Origin: Chaunax sp. Z400
Taxonomy: Eukaryota; Chordata; Actinopteri; Lophiiformes; Chaunacidae
DNA length: 64,000 nt
Direction: 5' to 3'
Assembly: GCA_037577475.1 (NCBI GenBank)
Contig: CM075183.1
Span: 19,818,781 to 19,882,780 of the forward strand
The notes beneath the pieces were generated by a model. That model was not told the DNA's origin. It was given only the letters and a program-made list of their open reading frames with translations, and ran no database searches. Made by a program: the position numbers and the translations under genes. Positions 12,465 through 25,326 of the stretch are shown here, one piece after another (position 1 is the stretch's first letter; the number at the start of each line of letters is the position of its first letter).

Positions 12465-15400
12465 CTAGGGTTAGGGCTAGGGTTAGGGTTAGGGTTGGGG
12501 ATAGGGTTAGGGTTAGGGTTGGGGCTAGGGTTAGGGTTAGGGTTTGGGTTAGGGTTAGGGTTGGGGCTAGGGCTAGGGTTAGGGTTAGGGTTGGGGCTAG
12601 GGTTAGGGTTGGGGCTAGGGTTAGGGTTAGGGTTGGGGCTAGGGTTAGGGTTAGGGTTTGGGTTAGGGTTAGGGTTGGGGCTAGGGTTAGGGTTGGGGCT
12701 AGGGTTAGGGTTGGAGCTAGGGTTAGGGTTAGGGTTTGGGCTAGGGTTAGGGTTAGAGTTGGGGCTAGGGTTAGGGTTGGAGCTAGGGTTAGGGTTAGGG
12801 TTAGGGTTTGAGCTAGGGTTAGGGTTAGGGTTGTTAGGGTTAGGATTAGGGTTAGGGTTAGGGTTTGAGCTAGGGTTAGGGTTAAGGTTTGAGCTAGGGT
12901 TAGGGTTAGGGTTAGGGTTTGAACTAGGGTTAGGGTTAGGGTTTGAGCTAGGGTTAGGGTTAGGGTTAGGGTTTGAGCTAGGGTTAGGGTTTGAGCTAGG
13001 GTTAGGGTTAGGGTTTGAGCTAGGGTTAGGGTTAGGGTTTGAGCTAGGGTTAGGGTTAGGGTTAGGGTTAGGGTTAGAGTTTGAGCTAGGGTTAGGGGTG
13101 GGGCTAGGGTTAGGGTTAGGGTTGGGGCTAGGGTTAGGGTTGGAGCTAGGGTTAGGGTTAGGGTTAGGGTTTGAGCTAGGGTTAGGGTTAGGGTTAGGGT
13201 TTGAGCTAGGGTTAGGGTTTGAGCTAGGGTTAGGGTTTGAGCTAGGGTTAGGGTTAGGGTTTGAGCTAGGGTTAGGGTTAAGGTTTGAGCTAGGGTTAGG
13301 GTTAGGGTTAGGGTTTGAACTAGGGTTAGGGTTAGGGTTTGAGCTAGGGTTAGGGTTAGGGTTAGGGTTTGAGCTAGGGTTAGGGTTTGAGCTAGGGTTA
13401 GGGTTAGGGTTTGAGCTAGGGTTAGGGTTAGGGTTTGAGCTAGGGTTAGGGTTAGGGTTAGGGTTAGAGTTTGAGCTAGGGTTAGGGGTGGGGCTAGGGT
13501 TAGGGTTAGGGTTGGGGCTAGGGTAAGGGTTGGAGCTAGGGTTAGGGTTAGGGTTAGGGTTTGAGCTAGGGTTAGGGTTAAGGTTAGGGTTTGAGCTAGG
13601 GTTAGGGTTTGAGCTAGGGTTAGGGTTTGAGCTAGGGTTAGGGTTAGGGTTTGAGCTAGGGTTAGGTTTAGGGTTTGAGCTAGGGTTAGGGTTAGGGTTT
13701 GAGCTAGGGTTAGGGTTAGGGTTAGGGTTTGAGCTAGGGTTAGGGTTAGGGTTAGGGTTAGGGTTTGAGCTGGGATTAGGGTTTGAGCTAGGGTTAGGGT
13801 TTGAGCTAGGGTTAGAGCTAGGGTTAGGGTTAGGGTTTGAGCTAGGGTTAGGGTTAGGGTTTGAGCTAGGGTTAGGGTTTGAGCTAGGGTTAGGGTTAGG
13901 GTTAGGGTTTGAGCTAGGGTTAGGGTTAGGGTTTGAGCTAGGGTTAGGGTTAGGGTTAGGGTTTGAGCTAGGGTTAGGGTTAGGGTTTGAGCTAGGGTTA
14001 GGGTTAGGGTTAGGGTTTGAGCTAGGGTTAGGGTTAGGGTTTGAGCTAGGGTTAGGGTTAGGGTTTGAGCTAGGGTTAGGGTTAGGGTTTGAGCTAGGGT
14101 TAGGGTTAGGGTTTGAGCTAGGGTTAGGGTTAGGGTTTGAGCTAGGGTTAGGGTTAGGGTTAGGGTTTGAGCTAGGGTTAGGGTTAGGGTTTGAGCTAGG
14201 GTTAGGGTTAGGGTTTGAGCTAGGGTTAGGGTTAGGGTTAGGGTTTGAGCTAGGGTTAGGGTTAGGGTTTGAGCTAGGGTTAGGGTTTGAGCTAGGGTTA
14301 GGGTTTGAGCTAGGGTTAGGGTTTGAGCTAGGGTTAGGGTTGTGACTAGGGTTAGGGTTCGAGCTAGGGTTAGGGTTAGGGTTTGAGGTAGGGTTAGGGT
14401 TAGGGTTAGGGATTGAGCTAGGGTTAGGGTTAGGGTTTGAGCTAGGGTTAGGGTTAGGGTTAGGGTTTGAGCTAGGGTTAGGGTTAGGGTTTGAGCTAGG
14501 GTTAGGGTTAGGGTTAGGGTTTGAGCTAGGGTTAGGGTTAGGGTTTGAGCTAGGGTTAGGGTTAGGGTTAGGGTTTGAGCTAGGGTTAGGGTTAGGGTTA
14601 GGGTTTGAGCTAGGGTTAGGGTTAGGGTTTAAGCTAGGGTTAGGGTTAGGGTCTGAGCTAGGGTTAGTGTTAGGGTTTGAGCTAGGGTTAGGGTTAGGGT
14701 TTGAGCTAGGGTTAGGTTTAGGGTTAGGGTTTGAGCTAGGGTTAGGGTTAGGGTTTGAGCTAGGGTTAGGGTTTGAGCTAGGGTTAGGGTTTGAGCTAGG
14801 GTTAGGGTTTGAGCTAGGGTTAGGGTTAGGGTTAGGGTTGTGGCTAGGGTTAGGGTTCGAGCTAGGCTTAGGGTTAGGGTTTGAGCTAGGGTTAGGGTTT
14901 GAGCTAGGGTTAGGGTTTGAGCTAGGGTTAGGGTTCGGGTCAGGGTTGTGGCTAGGGTTAGGGTTTGAGCTAGGGTTAGGGTTAGGGTTAGGGTTTGAGC
15001 TGGGGTTAGGGTTAGGGTTAGGGTTTGAGCTAGGGTTAGGGTTAGGGTTTGAGCTAGGGTTAGGGTTAGGGTTAGGGTTTGAGCTAGGGTTAGGGTTAGG
15101 GTTTGAGCTAGGGTTAGGGTTTGAGCTAGGGTTAGGGTTAGGGTTTGAGCTAGGGTTAGGGTTATGGTTAGGGTTAGGGTTTGAGCTAGGGTTAGGGATA
15201 GGGTTAGGGTTTGAGCTAGGGTTAGGGTTAGGGTTTGAGCTAGGGTTAGGGTTAGGGTTTGAGCTAGGGTTAGGGATAGGGTTAGGGTTTGAGCTAGGGT
15301 TAGGGTTAGGGTTTGAGCTAGGGTTAGGGTTAGGGTTTGAGCTAGGGTTAGGGTTAGGGTTTGAGCTAGGGTTAGGGTTTGAGCTAGGGTTAGGGTTAGG

Positions 15401-15523
15401 GTTAGGGTTTGAGCTAGGGTTAGGGTAAGGGTTTGAGCTAGGCCTAGGGTCAGGGTTTGAGCTAGGGTTAGGGTTAGGGTTTGAGCTAGGGTTAGGGTTT
15501 GAGCTAGGGTTAGGGTTAGGGTT
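12465..15523 (+). repeat. Hexamer block T3
   Basis: 3059 bp. TTGGGG variants at the left, a TTGTTAGGG break near 12830, then TTTGAG variants, with TTGTGG/GTGACT and TTCGAG variants around 14340 and 14840. Confidence 0.9.
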
Positions 15524-16379
15524 AAAAGGAAAAAAACTAAATTCAGTACCCCTACTGAATTCTATATCTCGGGAACGGAAGGTCGTAGAGACTCGGGACC
15601 AACGTCCGTCTGGGGGTTTCCGGCGTCTCTGAGAACACCAGTCTTTGTCCAGAGTCTCTATGACCTTCCCTTCCCGAGATATGACATATCCAGTAGGTGG
15701 GTGTACTGAATATGTGTATCTCGGGAACGGAAGGTCGTAGAGACTCGGGGACAAGTCTGGCGTGTTCAGCGCCCCCGATATATGGCAGACGGATCTTGGT
15801 TCCAAGTTGCTCTGACCGTCGGTTCCCGAGTTATACCTAAGTTTATTTTCTCATTGTAGATGAATCGGGCTTGGCGCACCTATACTGAATATGTGTATCT
15901 CGGGAACGGAAGGTCGTAGAGACTCGGGACCAACATCCGTCTGGGGATTTTCGGGGTCTCTGAGAACGCCAGTCTTTGTCCCGAGTCTCTACGACCTTCC
16001 CTTCCAGAGATATAACATATCCAGTAGGGGGGTATACTGAATATGTGTATCTCGGGAACGGAAGGTCGTAGAGACTCGGGGACAAGTCTGGCGTGTTCAG
16101 CGCCCCCGAAATATGGCAGACGGATCTTGGTTCCAAGTTGCTCCGACCGTCGGTTCCCGAGTTATACCTAAGTTTATTTTCTCATTGTAGATGAATCGGG
16201 CTTGGCGCACCTATACTGAATATGTGTATCTCGGGAACGGAAGGTCGTAGAGACTCGGGACCAACATCAGTCTGGGGGTTTTTGGGGTCTCTGAGAACGC
16301 CAGTCTTTGTCCCGAGTCTCTACGACCTTCCCCTCCCGAGATATAACATATCCAGTAGGGGGGTATACTGGGTCTTAGA
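15524..16379 (+). repeat. Spacer cassette S4, A'BABA type
   Basis: 856 bp. Shares private changes with S5 and S6 (TTGTCCAGAGTCTCTATGAC in A'), marking a recently duplicated group. Confidence 0.9.
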
Positions 16380-18031
16380 CTAGGGTTAGGGCTAGGGTTA
16401 GGGTTAGGGTTGGGGCTAGGGTTAGGGTTAGGGTTGGGGCTAGGGTTAGGGTTAGGGTTTGGGTTAGGGTTAGGGTTGGGGCTAGGGCTAGGGTTAGGGT
16501 TAGGGTTGGGGCTAGGGTTAGGGTTGGAGCTAGGGTTAGGGTTAGGGTTAGGGTTTGAGCTAGGATTAGGGTTTGAGCTAGGGTTAGGGTTTGAGCTAGG
16601 GTTAGAGCTAGGGTTAGGGTTAGGGTTTGAGCTAGGGTTAGGGTTAGGGTTTGAGCTAGGGTTAGGGTTAGGGTTAGGGTTTGAGCTAGGGTTAGGGTTA
16701 GGGTTTGAGCTAGGGTTAGGGTTTGAGCTAGGGTTAGGGTTAGGGTTTGAGCTAGGGTTAGGGTTAGGGTTAGGGTTTGAGCTAGGGTTAGGGTTAGGGT
16801 TAGGGTTTGAGCTAGGGTTAGGGTTAGGGTTTGAGCTAGGGTTAGGGTTAGGGTTAGGGTTTGAGCTAGGGTTAGGGTTAGGGTTTGAGCTAGGGTTAGG
16901 GTTAGGGTTAGGGTTTGAGCTAGGGTTAGGGTTAGGGTTTGAGCTAGGGTTAGGGTTAGGGTTAGGGTTTGAGCTAGGGTTAGGGTTAGGGTTAGGGTCT
17001 GAGCTAGGGTTAGTGTTAGGGTTTGAGCTAGGGTTAGGGTTAGGGTTTGAGCTAGGGTTAGGGTTAGGGTTAGGGTTTGAGCTAGGGTTAGGGTTAGGGT
17101 TTGAGCTAGGGTTAGGGTTTGAGCTAGGGTTAGGGTTTGAGCTAGGGTTAGGGTTTGAGCTAGGGTTAGGGTTAGGGTTAGGGTTGTGGCTAGGGTTAGG
17201 GTTCGAGCTAGGCTTAGGGTTAGGGTTTGAGCTAGGGTTAGGGTTTGAGCTAGGGTTAGGGTTTGAGCTAGGGTTAGGGTTAGGGTTAGGGTCTGAGCTA
17301 GGGTTAGTGTTAGGGTTTGAGCTAGGGTTAGGGTTAGGGTTTGAGCTAGGGTTAGGGTTAGGGTTAGGGTTTGAGCTAGGGTTAGGGTTAGGGTTTGAGC
17401 TAGGGTTAGGGTTTGAGCTAGGGTTAGGGTTAGGGTTGTGGCTAGGGTTAGGGTTCGAGCTAGGCTTAGGGTTAGGGTTTGAGCTAGGGTTAGGGTTTGA
17501 GCTAGGGTTAGGGTTTGAGCTAGGGTTAGGGTTAGGGTCAGGGTTGTGGCTAGGGTTAGGGTTTGAGCTAGGGTTAGGGTTAGGGTTAGGGTTTGAGCTA
17601 GGGTTAGGGTTAGGGTTAGGGTTTGAGCTAGGGTTAGGGTTAGGGTTTGAGCTAGGGTTAGGGTTAAGGTTAGGGTTTGAGCTAGGGTTAGGGTTAGGGT
17701 TTGAGCTAGGGTTAGGGTTTGAGCTAGGGTTAGGGTTAGGGTTTGAGCTAGGGTTAGGGATAGGGTTAGGGTTTGAGCTAGGGTTAGGGTTAGGGTTTGA
17801 GCTAGGGTTAGGGTTAGGGTTTGAGCTAGGGTTAGGGTTAGGGTTTGAGCTAGGGTTAGGGTTTGAGCTAGGGTTAGGGTTAGGGTTTGAGCTAGGGTTA
17901 GGGATAGGGTTAGGGTTTGAGCTAGGGTTAGGGTAAGGGTTTGAGCTAGGCCTAGGGTCAGGGTTTGAGCTAGGGTTAGGGTTAGGGTTTGAGCTAGGGT
18001 TAGGGTTTGAGCTAGGGTTAGGGATAGGGTT
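16380..18031 (+). repeat. Hexamer block T4
   Basis: 1652 bp. Nearly the same as block T5, including GGGTCTGAGCTAGGG and GGTTGTGGCTAGGG variants in the same order. Confidence 0.9.
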
Positions 18032-18887
18032 AAAAGGAAAAAAACTAAATTCAGTACCCCTACTGAATTCTATATCTCGGGAACGGAAGGTCGTAGAGAC
18101 TCGGGACCAACGTCCGTCTGGGGGTTTCCGGCGTCTCTGAGAACACCAGTCTTTGTCCAGAGTCTCTATGACCTTCCCTTCCCGAGATATGACATATCCA
18201 GTAGGTGGGTGTACTGAATATGTGTATCTCGGGAACGGAAGGTCGTAGAGACTCGGGGACAAGTCTGGCGTGTTCAGCGCCCCCGAAATATGGCAGACGG
18301 ATCTTGGTTCCAAGTTGCTCCGACCGTCGGTTCCCGAGTTATACCTAAGTTTATTTTCTCATTGTAGATGAATCGGGCTTGGCGCACCTATACTGAATAT
18401 GTGTATCTCGGGAACGGAAGGTCGTAGAGACTCGTGACCAACATCCGTCTGGGGATTTTCGGGGTCTCTGAGAACGCCAGTCTTTGTCCCGAGTCTCTAC
18501 GACCTTCCCTTCCAGAGATATAACATATCCAGTAGGGGGGTATACTGAATATGTGTATCTCGGGAACGGAAGGTCGTAGAGACTCGGGGACAAGTCTGGC
18601 GTGTTCAGCGCCCCCGAAATATGGCAGACGGATCTTGGTTCCAAGTTGCTCCGACCGTCGGTTCCCGAGTTATACCTAAGTTTATTTTCTCATTGTAGAT
18701 GAATCGGGCTTGGCGCACCTATACTGAATATGTGTATCTCGGGAACGGAAGGTCGTAGAGACTCGGGACCAACATCAGTCTGGGGGTTTTTGGGGTCTCT
18801 GAGAACGCCAGTCTTTGTCCCGAGTCTCTACGACCTTCCCCTCCCGAGATATAACATATCCAGTAGGGGGGTATACTGGGTCTTAGA
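18032..18887 (+). repeat. Spacer cassette S5, A'BABA type
   Basis: 856 bp, almost identical to S4 at an offset of 2508 bp. Confidence 0.9.
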
Positions 18888-20581
18888 CTAGGGTTAGGGC
18901 TAGGGTTAGGGTTAGGGTTGGGGCTAGGGTTAGGGTTAGGGTTGGGGCTAGGGTTAGGGTTAGGGTTTGGGTTAGGGTTAGGGTTGGGGCTAGGGCTAGG
19001 GTTAGGGTTAGGGTTGGGGCTAGGGTTAGGGTTGGAGCTAGGGTTAGGGTTAGGGTTAGGGTTTGAGCTAGGATTAGGGTTTGAGCTAGGGTTAGGGTTT
19101 GAGCTAGGGTTAGAGCTAGGGTTAGGGTTAGGGTTTGAGCTAGGGTTAGGGTTAGGGTTTGAGCTAGGGTTAGGGTTAGGGTTAGGGTTTGAGCTAGGGT
19201 TAGGGTTAGGGTTTGAGCTAGGGTTAGGGTTTGAGCTAGGGTTAGGGTTAGGGTTTGAGCTAGGGTTAGGGTTAGGGTTAGGGTTTGAGCTAGGGTTAGG
19301 GTTAGGGTTAGGGTTTGAGCTAGGGTTAGGGTTAGGGTTTGAGCTAGGGTTAGGGTTAGGGTTAGGGTTTGAGCTAGGGTTAGGGTTAGGGTTTGAGCTA
19401 GGGTTAGGGTTAGGGTTAGGGTTTGAGCTAGGGTTAGGGTTAGGGTTTGAGCTAGGGTTAGGGTTAGGGTTAGGGTTTGAGCTAGGGTTAGGGTTAGGGT
19501 TAGGGTCTGAGCTAGGGTTAGTGTTAGGGTTTGAGCTAGGGTTAGGGTTAGGGTTTGAGCTAGGGTTAGGGTTAGGGTTAGGGTTTGAGCTAGGGTTAGG
19601 GTTAGGGTTTGAGCTAGGGTTAGGGTTTGAGCTAGGGTTAGGGTTTGAGCTAGGGTTAGGGTTTGAGCTAGGGTTAGGGTTAGGGTTAGGGTTGTGGCTA
19701 GGGTTAGGGTTCGAGCTAGGCTTAGGGTTAGGGTTTGAGCTAGGGTTAGGGTTTGAGCTAGGGTTAGGGTTTGAGCTAGGGTTAGGGTTAGGGTTAGGGT
19801 CTGAGCTAGGGTTAGTGTTAGGGTTTGAGCTAGGGTTAGGGTTAGGGTTTGAGCTAGGGTTAGGGTTAGGGTTAGGGTTTGAGCTAGGGTTAGGGTTAGG
19901 GTTTGAGCTAGGGTTAGGGTTTGAGCTAGGGTTAGGGTTTGAGCTAGGGTTAGGGTTTGAGCTAGGGTTAGGGTTAGGGTTAGGGTTTGAGCTAGGGTTA
20001 GGGTTAGGGTTTGAGCTAGGGTTAGGGTTTGAGCTAGGGTTAGGGTTTGAGCTAGGGTTAGGGTTTGAGCTAGGGTTAGGGTTAGGGTCAGGGTTGTGGC
20101 TAGGGTTAGGGTTTGAGCTAGGGTTAGGGTTAGGGTTAGGGTTTGAGCTAGGGTTAGGGTTAGGGTTAGGGTTTGAGCTAGGGTTAGGGTTAGGGTTTGA
20201 GCTAGGGTTAGGGTTAAGGTTAGGGTTTGAGCTAGGGTTAGGGTTAGGGTTTGAGCTAGGGTTAGGGTTTGAGCTAGGGTTAGGGTTAGGGTTTGAGCTA
20301 GGGTTAGGGATAGGGTTAGGGTTTGAGCTAGGGTTAGGGTTAGGGTTTGAGCTAGGGTTAGGGTTAGGGTTTGAGCTAGGGTTAGGGTTAGGGTTTGAGC
20401 TAGGGTTAGGGTTTGAGCTAGGGTTAGGGTTAGGGTTTGAGCTAGGGTTAGGGATAGGGTTAGGGTTTGAGCTAGGGTTAGGGTAAGGGTTTGAGCTAGG
20501 CCTAGGGTCAGGGTTTGAGCTAGGGTTAGGGTTAGGGTTTGAGCTAGGGTTAGGGTTTGAGCTAGGGTTAGGGTTAGGGTT
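18888..20581 (+). repeat. Hexamer block T5
   Basis: 1694 bp: T4 plus a net 42 bp (seven hexamers) in the right-central part. Confidence 0.9.
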
Positions 20582-21437
20582 AAAAGGAAAAAAACTAAAT
20601 TCAGTACCCCTACTGAATTCTATATCTCGGGAACGGAAGGTCGTAGAGACTCGGGACCAACGTCCGTCTGGGGGTTTCCGGCGTCTCTGAGAACACCAGT
20701 CTTTGTCCAGAGTCTCTATGACCTTCCCTTCCCGAGATATGACATATCCAGTAGGTGGGTGTACTGAATATGTGTATCTCGGGAACGGAAGGTCGTAGAG
20801 ACTCGGGGACAAGTCTGGCGTGTTCAGCGCCCCCGAAATATGGCAGACGGATCTTGGTTCCAAGTTGCTCCGACCGTCGGTTCCCGAGTTATACCTAAGT
20901 TTATTTTCTCATTGTAGATGAATCGGGCTTGGCGCACCTATACTGAATATGTGTATCTCGGGAACGGAAGGTCGTAGAGACTCGGGACCAACGTCCGTCT
21001 GGGGGTTTCCGGCGTCTCTGAGAACACCAGTCTTTGTCCAGAGTCTCTACGACCTTCCCTTCCAGAGATATAACATATCCAGTAGGGGGGTATACTGAAT
21101 ATGTGTATCTCGGGAACGGAAGGTCGTAGAGACTCGGGGACAAGTCTGGCGTGTTCAGCGCCCCCGAAATATGGCAGACGGATCTTGGTTCCAAGTTGCT
21201 CCGACCGTCGGTTCCCGAGTTATACCTAAGTTTATTTTCTCATTGTAGATGAATCGGGCTTGGCGCACCTATACTGAATATGTGTATCTCGGGAACGGAA
21301 GGTCGTAGAGACTCGGGACCAACATCAGTCTGGGGGTTTTTGGGGTCTCTGAGAACGCCAGTCTTTGTCCCGAGTCTCTACGACCTTCCCCTCCCGAGAT
21401 ATAACATATCCAGTAGGGGGGTATACTGGGTCTTAGA
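20582..21437 (+). repeat. Spacer cassette S6, A'BABA type
   Basis: 856 bp. Its middle A unit carries A'-like text (ACGTCCGTCTGGGGGTTTCC), which suggests gene conversion between units inside a cassette. Confidence 0.9.
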
Positions 21438-23484
21438 CTAGGGTTAGGGCTAGGGTTAGGGTTAGGGTTAGGGTTGGGGCTAGGGTTAGGGTTAGGGTTG
21501 GGGCTAGGGTTAGGGTTGGAGCTAGGGTTAGGGTTAGGGTTAGGGTTAGGGTTTGAGCTAGGATTAGGGTTTGAGCTAGGGTTAGGGTTTGAGCTAGGGT
21601 TAGAGCTAGGGTTAGGGTTAGGGTTTGAGCTAGGGTTAGGGTTAGGGTTTGAGCTAGGGTTAGGGTTAGGGTTAGGGTTTGAGCTAGGGTTAGGGTTAGG
21701 GTTTGAGCTAGGGTTAGGGTTTGAGCTAGGGTTAGGGTTAGGGTTTGAGCTAGGGTTAGGGTTAGGGTTAGGGTTTGAGCTAGGGTTAGGGTTAGGGTTA
21801 GGGTTTGAGCTAGGGTTAGGGTTAGGGTTTGAGCTAGGGTTAGGGTTAGGGTTAGGGTTTGAGCTAGGGTTAGGGTTAGGGTTTGAGCTAGGGTTAGGGT
21901 TAGGGTTAGGGTTTGAGCTAGGGTTAGGGTTAGGGTTTGAGCTAGGGTTAGGGTTAGGGTTAGGGTTTGAGCTAGGGTTAGGGTTAGGGTTTGAGCTAGG
22001 GTTAGGGTTAGGGTTTGAGCTAGGGTTAGGGTTAGGGTTTGAGCTAGGGTTAGGGTTAGGGTTAGGGTTTGAGCTAGGGTTAGGGTTAGGGTTTGAGCTA
22101 GGGTTAGGGTTAGGTTTAGGGTTTGAGCTAGGGTTAGGGTTAGGGTTTGAGCTAGGGTTAGGGTTAGGGTTTGAGCTAGGGTTAGGGTTAGGGTTAGGGT
22201 TTGAGCTAGGGTTAGGGTTAGGGTTTGAGCTAGGGTTAGGTGTGAGCTAGGGTTAGGGTTTGAGCTAGGGTTAGGGTTAGGGTTTGAGCTAGGGTTAGGG
22301 TTAGGGTTAGGGTTTGAGCTAGGGTTAGGGTTAGGATTTGAGCTAGGGTTAGGGTTTGAGCTAGGGTTAGGGTTAGGGTTAGGGTTTGAGCTAGGGTTAG
22401 GGTTTGAGCTAGGGTTAGGGTTAGGGTTTGAGCTAGGGTTAGGTTTAGGGTTTGAGCTAGGGTTAGGGTTAGGGTTTGAGCTAGGGTTAGGGTTAGGGTT
22501 AGGGTTTGAGCTAGGGTTAGGGTTAGGGTTAGGGTTTGAGCTAGGATTAGGGTTTGAGCTAGGGTTAGGGTTTGAGCTAGGGTTAGAGCTAGGGTTAGGG
22601 TTAGGGTTTGAGCTAGGGTTAGGGTTAGGGTTTGAGCTAGGGTTAGGGTTTGAGCTAGGGTTAGGGTTAGGGTTAGGGTTTGAGCTAGGGTTAGGGTTAG
22701 GGTTTGAGCTAGGGTTAGGGTTAGGGTTAGGGTTTGAGCTAGGGTTAGGGTTAGGGTTAGGGTTTGAGCTAGGGTTAGGGTTAGGGTTTGAGCTAGGGTT
22801 AGGGTTAGGGTTAGGGTTTGAGCTAGGGTTAGGGTTAGGGTTTGAGCTAGGGTTAGGGTTAGGGTTAGGGTTTGAGCTAGGGTTAGGGTTAGGGTTTGAG
22901 CTAGGGTTAGGGTTAGGGTTTGAGCTAGGGTTAGGGTTAGGGTTTGAGCTAGGGTTAGGGTTAGGGTTAGGGTTTGAGCTAGGGTTAGGGTTAGGGTTTG
23001 AGCTAGGGTTAGGGTTAGGGTTTGAGCTAGGGTTAGGGTTAGGGTTAGGGTTTGAGCTAGGGTTAGGGTTAGGGTTTGAGCTAGGGTTAGGGTTAGGGTT
23101 AGGGTTTGAGCTAGGGTTAGGGTTAGGGTTTGAGCTAGGGTTAGGGTTAGGGTTTGAGCTAGGGTTAGGGTTAGGGTTAGGGTTAGGGTTTGAGCTAGGG
23201 TTAGGGTTAGGGTTTGAGCTAGGGTTAGGGTTTGAGCTAGGGTTAGGGTTAGGGTTTGAGCTAGGGTTAGGGATAGGGTTAGGGTTTGAGCTAGGGTTAG
23301 GGTTAGGGTTTGAGCTAGGGTTAGGGTTAGGGTTAGGGTTTCAGCTAGGGTTAGGGTTAGGATTTGAGCTAGGGTTAGGGTTTGAGCTAGGGTTAGGGTT
23401 AGGGTTTGAGCTAGGGTTAGGGTTAGGGTTTGAGCTAGGGTTAGGGATAGGGTTAGGGTTTGAGCTAGGGTTAGGGTTAGGGTT
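21438..23484 (+). repeat. Hexamer block T6
   Basis: 2047 bp with a short TTGGGG section and a long, regular TTTGAG section. A register-breaking GTTAGGTGTGAGC occurs near 22240. Confidence 0.9.
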
Positions 23485-24341
23485 AAAAGGAAAAAAACTA
23501 AATTCAGTACCCCTACTGAATTCTATATCTCGGGAACGGAAGGTCGTAGAGACTCGGGACCAACGTCCGTCTGGGGGTTTCCGGCGTCTCTGAGAACACC
23601 AGTCTTTCTCCCGAGTCTCTACGACCTTCCCTTCCCGAGATATGACATATCCAGTAGGTGGGTGTACTGAATATGTGTATCTCGGGAACGGAAGGTCGTA
23701 GAGACTCGGGGACAAGTCTGGCGTGTTCAGCGCCCCCGAAATACGTCAGACGGATCTTGGTTCCAAGTTGCTCCGACCCTACGGTTCCCGAGTTATACCT
23801 AAGTTTATTTTCTCATTGTAGATGAATCGGGCTTGGCGCACCTACACTGAATATGTGTATCTCGGGAACGGAAGGTCGTAGAGACTCGGGACCAACATCC
23901 GTCTGGGGGTTTTCGGGGTCTCTGAGAACGCCAGTCTTTGTCCCGAGTCTCTACGACCTTCCCTTCCAGAGATATAACATATCCAGTAAGGGGGTATACT
24001 GAATATGTGTATCTCGGGAACGGAAGGTCGTAGAGACTCGGGGACAAGTCTGGCGTGTTCAGCGCCCCCGAAATATGGCAGACGGATCTTGGTTCCAAGT
24101 TGCTCCGACCGTCGGTTCCCGAGTTATACCTAAGTTTATTTTGTCATTGTAGATGAATCGGGCTTGGCGCACCTCTACTGAATATGTGTATCTCGGGAAC
24201 GGAAGGTCGTAGAGACTCGGGACCAACATCCGTCTGGGGGTTTTTGGGGTCTCTGAGAACGCCAGTCTTTGTCCCGAGTCTCTACGACCTTCCCCTCCAG
24301 AGATATAACATATCCAGTAGGGGGGTATACTGGGTCTTAGA
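23485..24341 (+). repeat. Spacer cassette S7, A'BABA type
   Basis: 857 bp. The first B unit has CGAAATACGTCAGACGG and CGACCCTACGG, changes not seen in other copies. Confidence 0.9.
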
Positions 24342-25326
24342 CTAGGGTTACGGCTAGGGTTAGGGTTAGGGTTGGGGCTAGGGTTAGGGTTAGGGTTGGG
24401 GCTAGGGTTAGGGTTAGGGTTTGGGTTAGGGTTAGGGTTGGGGCTAGGGCTAGGGTTAGGGTTAGGATTGGGGCTAGGGTTAGGGTTAGGGTTAGGGTTG
24501 GGACTAGGTTTAGGGTTAGGGTTGGGGCTAGGGTTAGGGTTAGGGTTTGGGTTAGGGTTAGGGTTGGGGCTAGGGCTAGGGTTAGGGTTAGGGTTGGGGC
24601 TAGGGTTAGGGTTAGGGTTGGGGCTAGGGTTAGGGTTGGAGCTAGGGTTAGGGTTAGGGTTGGGGCTAGGGTTAGGGTTAGAGTTGGGGCTAGGGTTAGG
24701 GTTGGAGCTAGGGTTAGGGTTAGGGTTAGGGTTTGAGCTAGGGTTAGGCTTAGGGTTGTTAGGGTTAGGATTAGGGTTAGGGTTAGGGTTTGAGCTAGGG
24801 TTAGGGTTAGGGTTTGAGCTAGGGTTAGGGTTAAGGTTTGAGCTAGGGTTAGGGTTAGGGTTAGGGTTTGAGCTAGGGTTAGGGTTAGGGTTTGAGCTAG
24901 GGTTAGGGTTAGGGTTAGGGTTTGAGCTAGGGTTAGGGTTTGAGCTAGGGTTAGGGTTAGGGTTTGAGCTAGGGTTAGGGTTAGGGTTTGAGCTAGGGTT
25001 AGGGTTAGGGTTAGGGTTTGAGCTAGGGTTAGGGTTTGACCTAGGGTTAGGGTTAGAGTTTGAGCTAGGGTTAGGGTTGGGGCTAGGGTTAGGGTTAGGG
25101 TTGGGGCTAGGGTTAGGGTTGGAGCTAGGGTTAGGGTTAGGGTTAGGGTTTGAGCTAGGGTTAGGGTTAGGGTTAGGGTTTGAGCTAGGGTTAGGGTTTG
25201 AGCTAGGGTTAGGGTTAGGGTTTGAGCTAGGGTTAGGGTTAGGGTTTGAGCTAGGGTTAGGGTTAGGGTTTGAGCTAGGGTTAGGGTTAGGGTTAGGGTT
25301 TGAGCTAGGGTTAGGGTTAGGGTTAG
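24342..25326 (+). repeat. Hexamer block T7, left segment
   Basis: 985 bp, rich in TTGGGG variants, with a TTGTTAGGG break near 24757. It is cut at its right end by the LTR-like insertion. Confidence 0.9.

Noticed and set aside
12296..15805. 1169-codon Asn-Pro-Ser-Ser protein resembling a surface repeat antigen
   Set aside because: Antisense of the same hexamers, opening at TTG; resemblance to known NP-rich repeats is compositional. Kept only as a low-probability finding.
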